From contig JAANAU010000003.1 of assembly GCA_011089965.1 (NCBI GenBank), positions 94,434-158,433 on the forward strand: a stretch of DNA of 64,000 nucleotides. Reading direction: 5' to 3'. Shown piece by piece: positions 8,842 to 15,847 of this stretch. The translations under genes were made by a program, and so were the position numbers. Within the stretch, counting starts at the first letter, position 1. The number at the start of each line of letters is the position of its first letter. Source of the DNA: Magnetococcales bacterium (GTDB taxonomy: Bacteria > Pseudomonadota > Magnetococcia > Magnetococcales > Magnetaquicoccaceae). Below the pieces are notes generated by a model. That model did not search any database. It was not told the DNA's origin and saw nothing but the letters and a program-made list of their open reading frames with translations.

Positions 8842-9351
8842 ATGCCGATATTTGGAAAAAAGACGGCCATGCCGATTGAGGAGTTCCTGGCTGATCCGGC
8901 GTTACCGGTGATCATCGACGTGCGTGGATATCCGGATTCCGATCCTGCGATCCCGGGGTCGCACAAGGTCTATGTGCTGGAGATCGAGGAGAAAACCGAG
9001 GCGTTTGAAAAAAGGTTTGCATCCATGGCTGCCGGACGACCTTTATTGCTTTATTGCAGCAAGGGTGAGTCGAGCAGTTATCTGGTTGGAAAGCTCTCTG
9101 GAAAAAATCCGGCCTACAGTCTTCAGGGTGGGATGGCAGCTTATTTGACCACCATCTCCCGTCTGCTGCACGAGCATCCGTACGAAGATCCCAGCAAGCG
9201 GGGTGATACCATGGTCAAGATCCTGAATGCCTTGACCAATCGCGCCACCGATCCGGCCACGTTCCGCAAAATCATGGAGCGCCTGATGCGCTGCACGTCC
9301 AACCCGAAATTTCGTAAACTGGTTGCGGGCATGAAGAAAACGGCCTATTGA
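8842..9351 (+). CDS. Rhodanese-like sulfurtransferase domain protein
   Basis: A 169-residue cytoplasmic protein. Residues 8-105 form a rhodanese domain: VIIDVRGYPDSDPAIPGS, then the active-site loop LLLYCSKGESSSYL with catalytic Cys72, then YSLQGGMAAY. Rhodaneses carry persulfide on this cysteine and move sulfane sulfur. The 60-residue C-terminal extension is helical and basic (PKFRKLVAGMKKTAY). The ATG at 8842 starts just before the domain; an earlier in-frame ATG at 8785 would add 19 unconserved residues, and neither has a strong ribosome site. The following gene is convergent. Confidence 0.82.
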   Translation: MPIFGKKTAMPIEEFLADPALPVIIDVRGYPDSDPAIPGSHKVYVLEIEEKTEAFEKRFASMAAGRPLLLYCSKGESSSYLVGKLSGKNPAYSLQGGMAAYLTTISRLLHEHPYEDPSKRGDTMVKILNALTNRATDPATFRKIMERLMRCTSNPKFRKLVAGMKKTAY

Positions 9352-9372
9352 ATCCACAAGACCAAGGTGCAT

Positions 9373-9927
9373 TCACCTTCCAAGCGGTCCCAACAGATCG
9401 GTTGGTTTGGCCATTTGATTGACATTGTAATTCATGTGATTGACCGCCCTGGTGACGGAGACGAATCGTCCGCTCATCTCTGCAACGCCACCATCGATTT
9501 GTCCGATATGACGTTCCATGGATTGAATGTTCTGGTTCATGTTGGCCACTGCGCCATTCATCCCCTTCACATCCTTGTTCATGTGTTGCATCGATTTGGC
9601 AATGGCGGGAATGCCCTGGATATTGTCGCCCATATTGATGACCGATCCGGTGATGTGATGCATATTTTTCGACACCAGTCCGAAGTGACTGTACATGGTG
9701 TTCATGTTTTCGATCATGGCGCTCATGCTGTCAGTCAAATCGGTCAGCAGGAACATGATGATCGCGCTGCTGCCTGCCAGAATGGTCAATACCATGCGGA
9801 TCAACCGGGTGGTATGTCTGGCAATATCGTCTGATCTGGCATCCATGACGGTCATGTCGGCATGGAACGTGTCGAGCGTTTGTGTCATCGTGTGGATGGT
9901 GGTGGAAATTTCCTGTTCCTGATTCAC
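9373..9927 (-). CDS. Met-rich single-pass membrane coiled-coil protein (paralogue B)
   Basis: A 184-residue protein with 20 methionines. A short cytoplasmic N-terminus (about 40 residues) leads into one transmembrane segment (MVLTILAGSSAIIMFLL, about 45-62), then a long heptad-like helix in which Met recurs about every 7 residues with Asn, Ser and Gly (MNKDVKGMNGAVANMNQNIQ). It closely resembles the gene immediately upstream in layout and composition, so the two are probably a tandem duplication. The start is GTG at 9927 with AAAGGTGA just upstream, 15 bases after the previous stop. I do not recognise the family. A structural role, or binding of copper or another soft metal by Met clusters, is possible but unproven. 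Confidence 0.72.
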   Translation of the reverse strand: MNQEQEISTTIHTMTQTLDTFHADMTVMDARSDDIARHTTRLIRMVLTILAGSSAIIMFLLTDLTDSMSAMIENMNTMYSHFGLVSKNMHHITGSVINMGDNIQGIPAIAKSMQHMNKDVKGMNGAVANMNQNIQSMERHIGQIDGGVAEMSGRFVSVTRAVNHMNYNVNQMAKPTDLLGPLGR

Positions 9928-9942
9928 GGTTCTGTCACCTTT

Positions 9943-10494
9943 TCATGGAAACGGAAAGATGGAATTGAACATCCGCATCGGACGTGACATCCGGTGGACA
10001 TCGTGTCCGATCTGGTTGACGGAACCATCCATCATGCGAAAAGTCATCGTCATGTTTGTCACGTTATTGGTGATATTGGTCAGTCCTTTGTCAATGCTCT
10101 GCATGCGTTCCCCCATGCTGCTGATGTGGCTGTGCATCGAAGAGACCGATTCTTGCATGGTCTCCACCTCCTGCACGATCACTGGCATGGTGGTCATGGC
10201 CTGATCCATGCGAACAATGATGTTGCGCATCTCTCCCATATCTTTGGAAATGGACGTGAATTGGGTGTTCATGGTGTCGATCAGATCGGTCATGTATTTG
10301 ATCTTCGAGGTCAACACAACCAACAAAATCAGAAAGATGATGGCCACCCCAGCCAGACTGATGGTGCCGATCCGCAACAGGGTGGTCACGCGGGAGGCGA
10401 CACGCAGATTCAAATGGGTGCGCAGCTCCATGGCATGGTTGAAATTGTGGACGGCATCGCGTAGTGCACGGTGCTGTTCCAGTGTGAGACTCAT
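9943..10494 (-). CDS. Met-rich single-pass membrane coiled-coil protein (paralogue A)
   Basis: A 183-residue protein with 20 methionines, paralogous to its downstream neighbour. The N-terminal 35 residues are helical and His-containing. One transmembrane segment (ISLAGVAIIFLILLVVL, about 45-62) follows. The rest is a predicted extracytoplasmic coiled coil (MRNIIVRMDQAMTTMPVIVQ; MHSHISSMGERMQSIDKGL) ending RMSRPMRMFNSIFPFP. An excellent GGGAGG ribosome site precedes the ATG. With the next gene it forms a two-gene operon. I do not recognise the family and assign no function. The regular Met spacing is unusual for a generic coiled coil. Confidence 0.74.
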   Translation of the reverse strand: MSLTLEQHRALRDAVHNFNHAMELRTHLNLRVASRVTTLLRIGTISLAGVAIIFLILLVVLTSKIKYMTDLIDTMNTQFTSISKDMGEMRNIIVRMDQAMTTMPVIVQEVETMQESVSSMHSHISSMGERMQSIDKGLTNITNNVTNMTMTFRMMDGSVNQIGHDVHRMSRPMRMFNSIFPFP

Positions 10495-10607
10495 GAAGCT
10501 GCCTCCCTGGTGACCATTTCTGGTTTGGTGGATCCGTTTTTTCTTTATTAGAGAATGGTGTTAAGCAAAAAACATACCAATTATTGCGATCCTCTCATTG
10601 TCGTCAC

Positions 10608-10636
10608 TTGACATGGAACCGGATTGTACATATATG
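10608..10636 (+). promoter_or_regulatory. Sigma70-type promoter upstream of the SUMF1-domain gene
   Basis: TTGACA at 10608-10613, a 17-base spacer and TATATG at 10631-10636 form a near-consensus housekeeping promoter. Transcription would start near 10643, just before CAGGAGA (10663-10669) and the ATG at 10680. Confidence 0.6.
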
Positions 10637-10679
10637 CTCATGGGTCAGACTTTTCATTTTCTCAGGAGAATACGCCAAC

Positions 10680-11459
10680 ATGTCCGTGAAACCATGGCTG
10701 TCTTGTCTGATCGGGTTGTTCGGTTTGCTGTTTTCACCTTCCGTGTGGTCTGCATCCGCGTCCGCTTTGACCAACACCATTGGTATGGAGTTCGTGTTGA
10801 TCCCGGCGGGTTCTTTTATCATGGGGGTGCCCAAGGGACCGGCTGAGCAAGACCCGGAGACCCCGCAGCACCCGGTAACAATCAGCAAGCCGTTTTATCT
10901 GGGAAAATATGAGGTCACCCAGAAACAGTGGGAAGTGGTCATGGGGAGCAATCCAAGCAAATTCAAGGATCCATCCCGGCCTGTGGAAAATGTCAGTTGG
11001 AAGGATGTGCAGGAGTTCATTCAGCGTTTGAACGAACGGGAAAAAGTGCAACGCTATCGTCTGCCGACCGAAGCGGAATGGGAGTATGCTGCGCGTGCCG
11101 GCACAACGACGCGGTATTCTTGGGGTGACGATGAAAGTGTTGTTGGAGTGTATGCCTGGTACAACAATAATTCAGAACAACAGACCCATCCGGTGGGTGA
11201 AAAACAGCCGAACCTTTGGGGGTTGTATGATATGGCCGGAAATGTGTGGGAGTGGGTGCAGGATTGGTATCATGATGAGTACTATGCTCAGGCTCCAGAG
11301 GTCGATCCCCCTGGCCCGGCCAAGGGTTCCAACCGCGTGGTGCGGGGCGGGGGTTGGTACCGCTTCAGAGGCAGCATGCGCCCCGCAACCCGGGATTTCA
11401 ACAGCCCTGGCCGACAGGCTGCGGACCAGGGTTTCCGGCTTGTGCGCACACTGCCCTGA
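10680..11459 (+). CDS. Exported SUMF1/FGE-fold protein
   Basis: A 259-residue protein with a signal peptide (residues 1-25, ending FSPSVWSASA), followed by a complete formylglycine-generating-enzyme-like fold. Visible motifs include NTIGMEFVLIPAGSFIMG, YEVTQKQWEVVMG, YRLPTEAEWEYAARAG, GLYDMAGNVWEWVQDWY and RVVRGGGWYRF. The C-terminal part has RGSMRPATRDF where true formylglycine generators carry catalytic cysteines, and no Cys is present there. A binding or other modified function is therefore more likely than sulfatase maturation. The ATG at 10680 follows CAGGAGA at the right distance. The next gene is convergent, 12 bases away. Confidence 0.87.
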   Translation: MSVKPWLSCLIGLFGLLFSPSVWSASASALTNTIGMEFVLIPAGSFIMGVPKGPAEQDPETPQHPVTISKPFYLGKYEVTQKQWEVVMGSNPSKFKDPSRPVENVSWKDVQEFIQRLNEREKVQRYRLPTEAEWEYAARAGTTTRYSWGDDESVVGVYAWYNNNSEQQTHPVGEKQPNLWGLYDMAGNVWEWVQDWYHDEYYAQAPEVDPPGPAKGSNRVVRGGGWYRFRGSMRPATRDFNSPGRQAADQGFRLVRTLP

Positions 11460-11471
11460 ACGTGGAGGAGA

Positions 11472-12728
11472 TCAGAATTTGCGACTCCAACTGATTTCCA
11501 GTTCGTTCTGGTTCATTTCCAGGTAACCGGTCTGGTTGGGGGTGTTGGGATTGGTGCCATGGAGTTTTTTGTTGAAGGCGTGCATGCCGGACAGGTTGAT
11601 CCCGTCCCGATCATTCAATTTGTACGTTACGCCGACCGTGGCATGATCGGTCACTGTGGCCGGGGCCAGAATGTTGAACAGCGCCTGTCCGCCAGCCAGG
11701 ACATCGGATGCCGTGCTGTAACCAGCCCGCCAGGTCCAGGTGTCGTTCATCATCCACTGCACCCCAAACTTGTAGACCGTCATATCCTCCCAACCAAACC
11801 CCAATCCACCGGATCCGCCCAGGGCGCCGGGTGCCATGATGGTGTTGTTGGAGTTGGACAATGACTTGATATCCTGAAAGAAGATATGTTGAATATCCGC
11901 AACCGCAGTCAGGGTGGGTGTCAGTTTATAGGCGATTCCGGCGTTAAAGATGGGAGGGATATCGAAGTCACCTTCTTCGGCGATCAGGCCGCTGTATTTG
12001 TCGAATTTGCTCATCCACAGGCGGCTCTGGTAGGAGATGCCGACTGAAAAATCATGCGTCAGACGGCCATACCAGCCAACCCGCACCCCTCCGCCAAAGG
12101 ACCAGTCATGCCCTTTGTTGGTGACACGATCCGCGTGGATGGAGAGTGCCTGGAAGGCCTCCAACCCCGTGGCCTCCATGTTTTGAATGGCAAGGATGGG
12201 GGCAATGCCCACAGAGTGGTCAGGGGTGAGCTTGTGAGACAGGGAGAGACCTGCGAAAATTTGCATTAAATCAATGCCCGTGGGTGCGCTGCCAGCACCG
12301 AAACCGTTGAAAACCGCCCAACTGTATTCGGTGTTCATGCCCCCATTGCCGCCGATGCTGATACCCAGACTGGTCTCCGGGGTCAACATTTTGTTGTAGC
12401 CGAAATTGGGAATGTAGAAAATATTATTATCACTTTCGTAACTGCCAGTCGGGAACGCACCCGGGGCAGGGGTGGGAGGATTGGCGGTAAAGCCACGGGT
12501 GGGAAAGAAAAAGGCGAGTCCAAGATCCATCCGGTCACCCGTATGGACCATCAAGGCCGGGTTCAATGCAGTGGCCATGGTGTCCATGGGTAAAGCGGTG
12601 CCGGCACCGGCCATGGATTTGCTTTCACTGCCAAATCCATGTGAAAAATAACCATTGCTGGCCATGACGGGACCGGTGGTCAGGAGTGCGGCCATGCCCA
12701 GCATCAGTCCGGTATAGATTTTTGACAT
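11472..12728 (-). CDS. FadL/TodX-family outer-membrane transporter
   Basis: A 418-residue outer-membrane beta-barrel. A signal peptide (1-24, ending TTGPVMA) precedes NGYFSHGFGSESKSMAGAG, the family's N-terminal hatch motif, and ALNPALMV, the conserved NPA segment. Alternating hydrophobic strands continue to the terminal Phe (ELEISWSRKF), as expected for BAM recognition. Relatives carry long-chain fatty acids or aromatic hydrocarbons across the outer membrane; the substrate cannot be told here. The ATG at 12728 follows AAGGGG by 9 bases. Confidence 0.9.
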   Translation of the reverse strand: MSKIYTGLMLGMAALLTTGPVMASNGYFSHGFGSESKSMAGAGTALPMDTMATALNPALMVHTGDRMDLGLAFFFPTRGFTANPPTPAPGAFPTGSYESDNNIFYIPNFGYNKMLTPETSLGISIGGNGGMNTEYSWAVFNGFGAGSAPTGIDLMQIFAGLSLSHKLTPDHSVGIAPILAIQNMEATGLEAFQALSIHADRVTNKGHDWSFGGGVRVGWYGRLTHDFSVGISYQSRLWMSKFDKYSGLIAEEGDFDIPPIFNAGIAYKLTPTLTAVADIQHIFFQDIKSLSNSNNTIMAPGALGGSGGLGFGWEDMTVYKFGVQWMMNDTWTWRAGYSTASDVLAGGQALFNILAPATVTDHATVGVTYKLNDRDGINLSGMHAFNKKLHGTNPNTPNQTGYLEMNQNELEISWSRKF

Positions 12729-12799
12729 TACCAATCACCCCTTGAAAGATCGGTGGAGTTCAACAGAGCAAGCGTTTGCTTTTGTCACCATTTTTTTGT

Positions 12800-12835
12800 C
12801 CCATGTCATGGACGGAATGGATCTTATGACATGGG
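12800..12835. repeat. Perfect 10-bp inverted repeat between rpoH and the fadL-like gene
   Basis: CCCATGTCAT (12800-12809) and ATGACATGGG (12826-12835) form a perfect 10-bp stem with a 16-base loop. T-runs lie on the wrong sides for a minus-strand terminator, so it may be a regulatory stem or an operator in front of the FadL-like gene. Confidence 0.4.
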
Positions 12836-12889
12836 GGAGATCTTTTTTCAAGTAGAATGTCGGGTGATGCGGGAATCGTCAGACCGCCC

Positions 12890-13780
12890 TCAGGCGATGA
12901 CCAGATCCCGACTGTCCGGAATGGTGACGAAAAAAGCCTTGAGTTTCTCCAGGGCACGTTTCTCGATTTGCCGCACCCGTTCGCGGCTGATTTTGAGTGC
13001 TGTTGCCAGGGCGTCAAGGGTGGTTGGTTTTTCGGTGAGAAAGCGATGGGTGATGATGAGCTGTTCACGGGGGTTGAGCTGGCTCATTCCCTGGCGAATC
13101 ATGCTGCGCAGACGCTGGTCTTGCTCCTGCACCATCACGGCATGTTCCTGATCCGGACGTTGGTCAGGAATCAGATCGATGATTTCACCATCCTCGTCCA
13201 GGATCGATTGGTTGAGCGAGGCATCACCCCCGCTCATGCGGCCATCCACCTCCAGGATGGTTGCGGCATCGGTGCCGAATTTTTTGGCCAGCTCCTGGGC
13301 TTCGTCCCAGTTCAGAGGAAGAGGTGAATCTTTGGCCTGACGCAATTTGAAGAACAGTTGGCGTTTGAGCTGGGTGGTGGCGATCTTCACCATGCGCCAG
13401 GAGTTGAGGATGAATTCGTGAATGGCTGCGCGAATCCACCATACGGCATACGAGGCGAGCCGGTTGCCCAGGGTGGGATTGAATTTTTTCACGGCATGCA
13501 TCAGGCCCACGGTCCCTTCCTGGACCAGATCCGGCAGGTGCAAGTGATAATTGCCATATTCCCGGGCAATTTTCAGCACCAGACGCAGATAGGCATGCAC
13601 CAGTTGATGGGCAGCATCCAGGTCGTTGTGTTGTTGATAGCGGCTGGCCAGCTCGAACTCTTCATCTGCTGTCAGAATGGGTGCCTGGAAGGCGTGTTGG
13701 ACAAATTGACGAAATCCTGCACCATTGTCGGCACTGTTGAGATCAAAGGCGCGATGCACAGCCATAGGATAGGTCGTCAT
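12890..13780 (-). CDS. rpoH: RNA polymerase heat-shock sigma factor (sigma32)
   Basis: A 296-residue sigma70-family factor directing transcription of heat-shock genes. Region 2 is clear (LVHAYLRLVLKIAREYGNY, LPDLVQEGTVGLMHAVKKF, LASYAVWWIRAAIHEFIL). The RpoH box QLFFKLRQ, which distinguishes RpoH from other sigma70 members, follows. Region 4 has LNPREQLIITHRF and SRERVRQIEKRALEKLK. The length matches the family. The ATG at 13780 is preceded by GGAGAT. A sigma32-like promoter lies upstream at about 13831-13858, suggesting autoregulation. The isolated position is normal for rpoH. Confidence 0.94.
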   Translation of the reverse strand: MTTYPMAVHRAFDLNSADNGAGFRQFVQHAFQAPILTADEEFELASRYQQHNDLDAAHQLVHAYLRLVLKIAREYGNYHLHLPDLVQEGTVGLMHAVKKFNPTLGNRLASYAVWWIRAAIHEFILNSWRMVKIATTQLKRQLFFKLRQAKDSPLPLNWDEAQELAKKFGTDAATILEVDGRMSGGDASLNQSILDEDGEIIDLIPDQRPDQEHAVMVQEQDQRLRSMIRQGMSQLNPREQLIITHRFLTEKPTTLDALATALKISRERVRQIEKRALEKLKAFFVTIPDSRDLVIA

Positions 13781-13830
13781 GGTTCATCTCCATACAGTTC
13801 CAGAACGGTTTATACTCCTTTGGCTCTTTG

Positions 13831-13858
13831 ATATGGCAACGCTGCGAACGGTTTCAAG
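13831..13858 (-). promoter_or_regulatory. Sigma32-like promoter of rpoH
   Basis: Read on the minus strand, CTTGAAA (13858-13852) is followed after 13 bases by TGCCATAT (13838-13831). The sigma32 consensus is CTTGAAA, 11-16 bases, CCCCATNT: 7/7 match in the -35 and 6/8 allowing N in the -10. A TTGACA (13882-13877) further upstream may serve a housekeeping promoter. Confidence 0.5.
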
Positions 13859-13896
13859 AGGGGGCAAAAAAAATTGTGTCAAGCGCGACCAGGAGG

Positions 13897-13922
13897 GGAT
13901 CAGGAGGAGATCCCCCTGATCC
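13897..13922 (-). terminator. Stem-loop downstream of the lytic transglycosylase gene
   Basis: GGATCAGG (13897-13904) pairs with CCTGATCC (13915-13922) across a 10-base loop, 20 bases past the stop of the transglycosylase gene. The nearest T-run in the minus-strand transcript (eight T, about 13866-13873) is some 25 bases further on, so it is an imperfect terminator. Confidence 0.4.
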
Positions 13923-13941
13923 TTGAGGTGTGGTGATGGTG

Positions 13942-14742
13942 TCAGGTCGTGGCACCACCATCGACCATTCCCATGATGCGCGTGACATAGCGGCGCGTTT
14001 CTCCAGGCATGGCAGAGGCAGGTTGCCGTTCCAGATTGCCCATTCCCCAGTTGTAGGCAGCCAGGGCTGAGCGTACGTTGCCATCGTAGCGATCCAGGAG
14101 TCGACTCAGATAGAGCGTGCCGCCCATGATGTTTTCTTCGGCGTTGAAGGGATCCTTGACGCCCAATTCTGCAGCGGTTGCGGGCATGAGTTGCATCAGA
14201 CCCTGGGCGCCGGCATGGGAGACCGCTTTGGGATTGAAACTGCTCTCCACCTGGACCACCGCCCGAATCAGATCCGAATCGACTCCATATCGCTCCGAAG
14301 CCCGTTGAATGATCTGGTCGTAATTGCCGCCCTCTCTTTTTTCCGGGATTTTTTGGGCCGGATCCACGGGAGCACGGGTTTTGGCATGGGTGACATGGTT
14401 GGAACGATAGCCCTGGGGCAAAGAGATGGGCGGATTGCAGCTCAATGGCCAGTGATCGTCATCATTGCCCAGACCGTTGCTTGCCAGACCTGTGGGCAGG
14501 CCACCCACCGAATCCTTGGCTTGGCGCAATGCGGCCATCACCGCTTCCACCAGGGCTGTGACCGAGGTGCGGGTCGGTGCCGGAGCACCGCTTCCCTGCA
14601 ATCCTTGACGTTCTTCAAAGGCTTGCAGGAGCAGTTCATTGAACGGACTGTTGTCGTTGGCCGGATTGGTGCGAAACCGGTTCTCTTTCAGGCTGGTGGC
14701 CTGACGGGCGAGTTCCGGGAGAGAGATCGGTGTGGTCGTCAT
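13942..14742 (-). CDS. Lytic transglycosylase (SLT domain)
   Basis: A 266-residue protein whose C-terminal 125 residues are an SLT lytic transglycosylase. IRAVVQVESSFNPKAVSHAG contains the catalytic Glu. GLMQLMPATAAELGV is the conserved GLMQ motif, and ALAAYNWGMGNL closes the active site. These enzymes cleave peptidoglycan to make room for envelope machines. The N-terminal 130 residues are low-complexity and lack a clear signal peptide, as in some flagellar or secretion-associated enzymes; export may depend on another system. The ATG at 14742 has AGGTGA upstream; a GTG at 14751 is possible. Confidence 0.87.
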   Translation of the reverse strand: MTTTPISLPELARQATSLKENRFRTNPANDNSPFNELLLQAFEERQGLQGSGAPAPTRTSVTALVEAVMAALRQAKDSVGGLPTGLASNGLGNDDDHWPLSCNPPISLPQGYRSNHVTHAKTRAPVDPAQKIPEKREGGNYDQIIQRASERYGVDSDLIRAVVQVESSFNPKAVSHAGAQGLMQLMPATAAELGVKDPFNAEENIMGGTLYLSRLLDRYDGNVRSALAAYNWGMGNLERQPASAMPGETRRYVTRIMGMVDGGATT

Positions 14743-14850
14743 CGGGTTCACCTGCTATGGTGGGTAGATTGGAGTTGGTTGGAAGGCTTATGCAATTTTC
14801 AAGCCATTCAAGCAATCAATCCAATCTGTTCCACACCTGTGCAGGGGGGG

Positions 14851-15735
14851 TTACGGGGTTGGCAACCGGTCAAAGAAACGGGCGCGATACAGCACCCGGC
14901 GCGGACCATCCGGAGGATCGGCAAAGGCTGCCCGGGTGTGCAACACGTTGTTGCTGATCAGGCCCCAACCGGTCTCCAGTCTGCCCCGAAACCGTTGCGG
15001 CTCAGAGGCGTTCAGGATCTGACGCAGAGTATCGACTGCATGCTGGGTGGCATCGTCCGAACGCCAACGGATGCTTTTGGTGCGATTGGTGAACCGCATG
15101 TGCAAATGGCCCTGGGGCGTGACCGAAAAGACCGGTCCGCTCCGCTCCGGTCTGGCAATCGAGCCGTCCGGGGCCAGACGTGCCGGAATGGTCATCACGT
15201 CCGGCAGCATCAGGGTGCGTAACACCTCGGGTGCCGTGTCGCGGAGCTGAATGTAGACCAGATCGTGATCCAGCAGATCGTTCTCCCCCCCCTCATGGGC
15301 AGGACGCTCGCAATAGAGGCACAAGGTCTGAACCGGTTGATCAGCCGGGTTGTAATAGCCATCCGTATGCCAGCCGATGGCTGCCTCGCGATACGGAATG
15401 TAATTGGCGAATGGAGCAAAAGCCGCTCCTCCAGGGGTCAAGGCCGACAGGCCATCGCTGTCTGCACCCAGATTGCGATCCAGTTGGTGGACACCCAACC
15501 GTGCGGTCATCGCTGGCAGGGGGTTGTCCTGGATCTTTTCCGGATGGGCCAGACGAAACAGTGCCATGTTGGTCTTGGCGCAGAGGTTCAGGATGGCATG
15601 CACCTCGTCACGGGTCATGGCAAAGGGGTCTTGCACCTCCACCACGAGATCGGACAGGGAAGTGGGATAGTGGGTCAGTTTCTGAGCCTTCCAGGCTTGG
15701 TATGCCGCGTCGCGGTCGAGATCAAAAGGGGACAT
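14851..15735 (-). CDS. TauD/TfdA-type Fe(II)/2-oxoglutarate dioxygenase
   Basis: A 294-residue cytoplasmic oxygenase. The metal triad is His123 and Asp125 (GWHTDGYY) with a distal His266 (NNVLHTRAAF). The 2-oxoglutarate-binding Arg is probably within RRVLYRARFF near residues 279-287. The fold is the double-stranded beta-helix used by TauD, TfdA and gamma-butyrobetaine hydroxylase to hydroxylate small acids while decarboxylating 2-oxoglutarate. The substrate is not predictable, and no sulfonate or carnitine genes lie nearby. It is divergent from the helicase gene, with 112 bases between them. Confidence 0.86.
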   Translation of the reverse strand: MSPFDLDRDAAYQAWKAQKLTHYPTSLSDLVVEVQDPFAMTRDEVHAILNLCAKTNMALFRLAHPEKIQDNPLPAMTARLGVHQLDRNLGADSDGLSALTPGGAAFAPFANYIPYREAAIGWHTDGYYNPADQPVQTLCLYCERPAHEGGENDLLDHDLVYIQLRDTAPEVLRTLMLPDVMTIPARLAPDGSIARPERSGPVFSVTPQGHLHMRFTNRTKSIRWRSDDATQHAVDTLRQILNASEPQRFRGRLETGWGLISNNVLHTRAAFADPPDGPRRVLYRARFFDRLPTP

Positions 15736-15847
15736 ATTTTTTTCTCACGTTGAAATCGGGTAAGGGGTATGGTTCTCTTGTTGCACAGGGTATACCGGGG
15801 ATTGCGCGCCAAGTCATCCGAAAATCGATTGTCTCTGGGAGAAAGGT

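Noticed and set aside
12800..12835. Rho-independent terminator for rpoH
   Set aside because: The stem is perfect, but on the minus strand it is followed by A, not T, so it does not fit a standard terminator.
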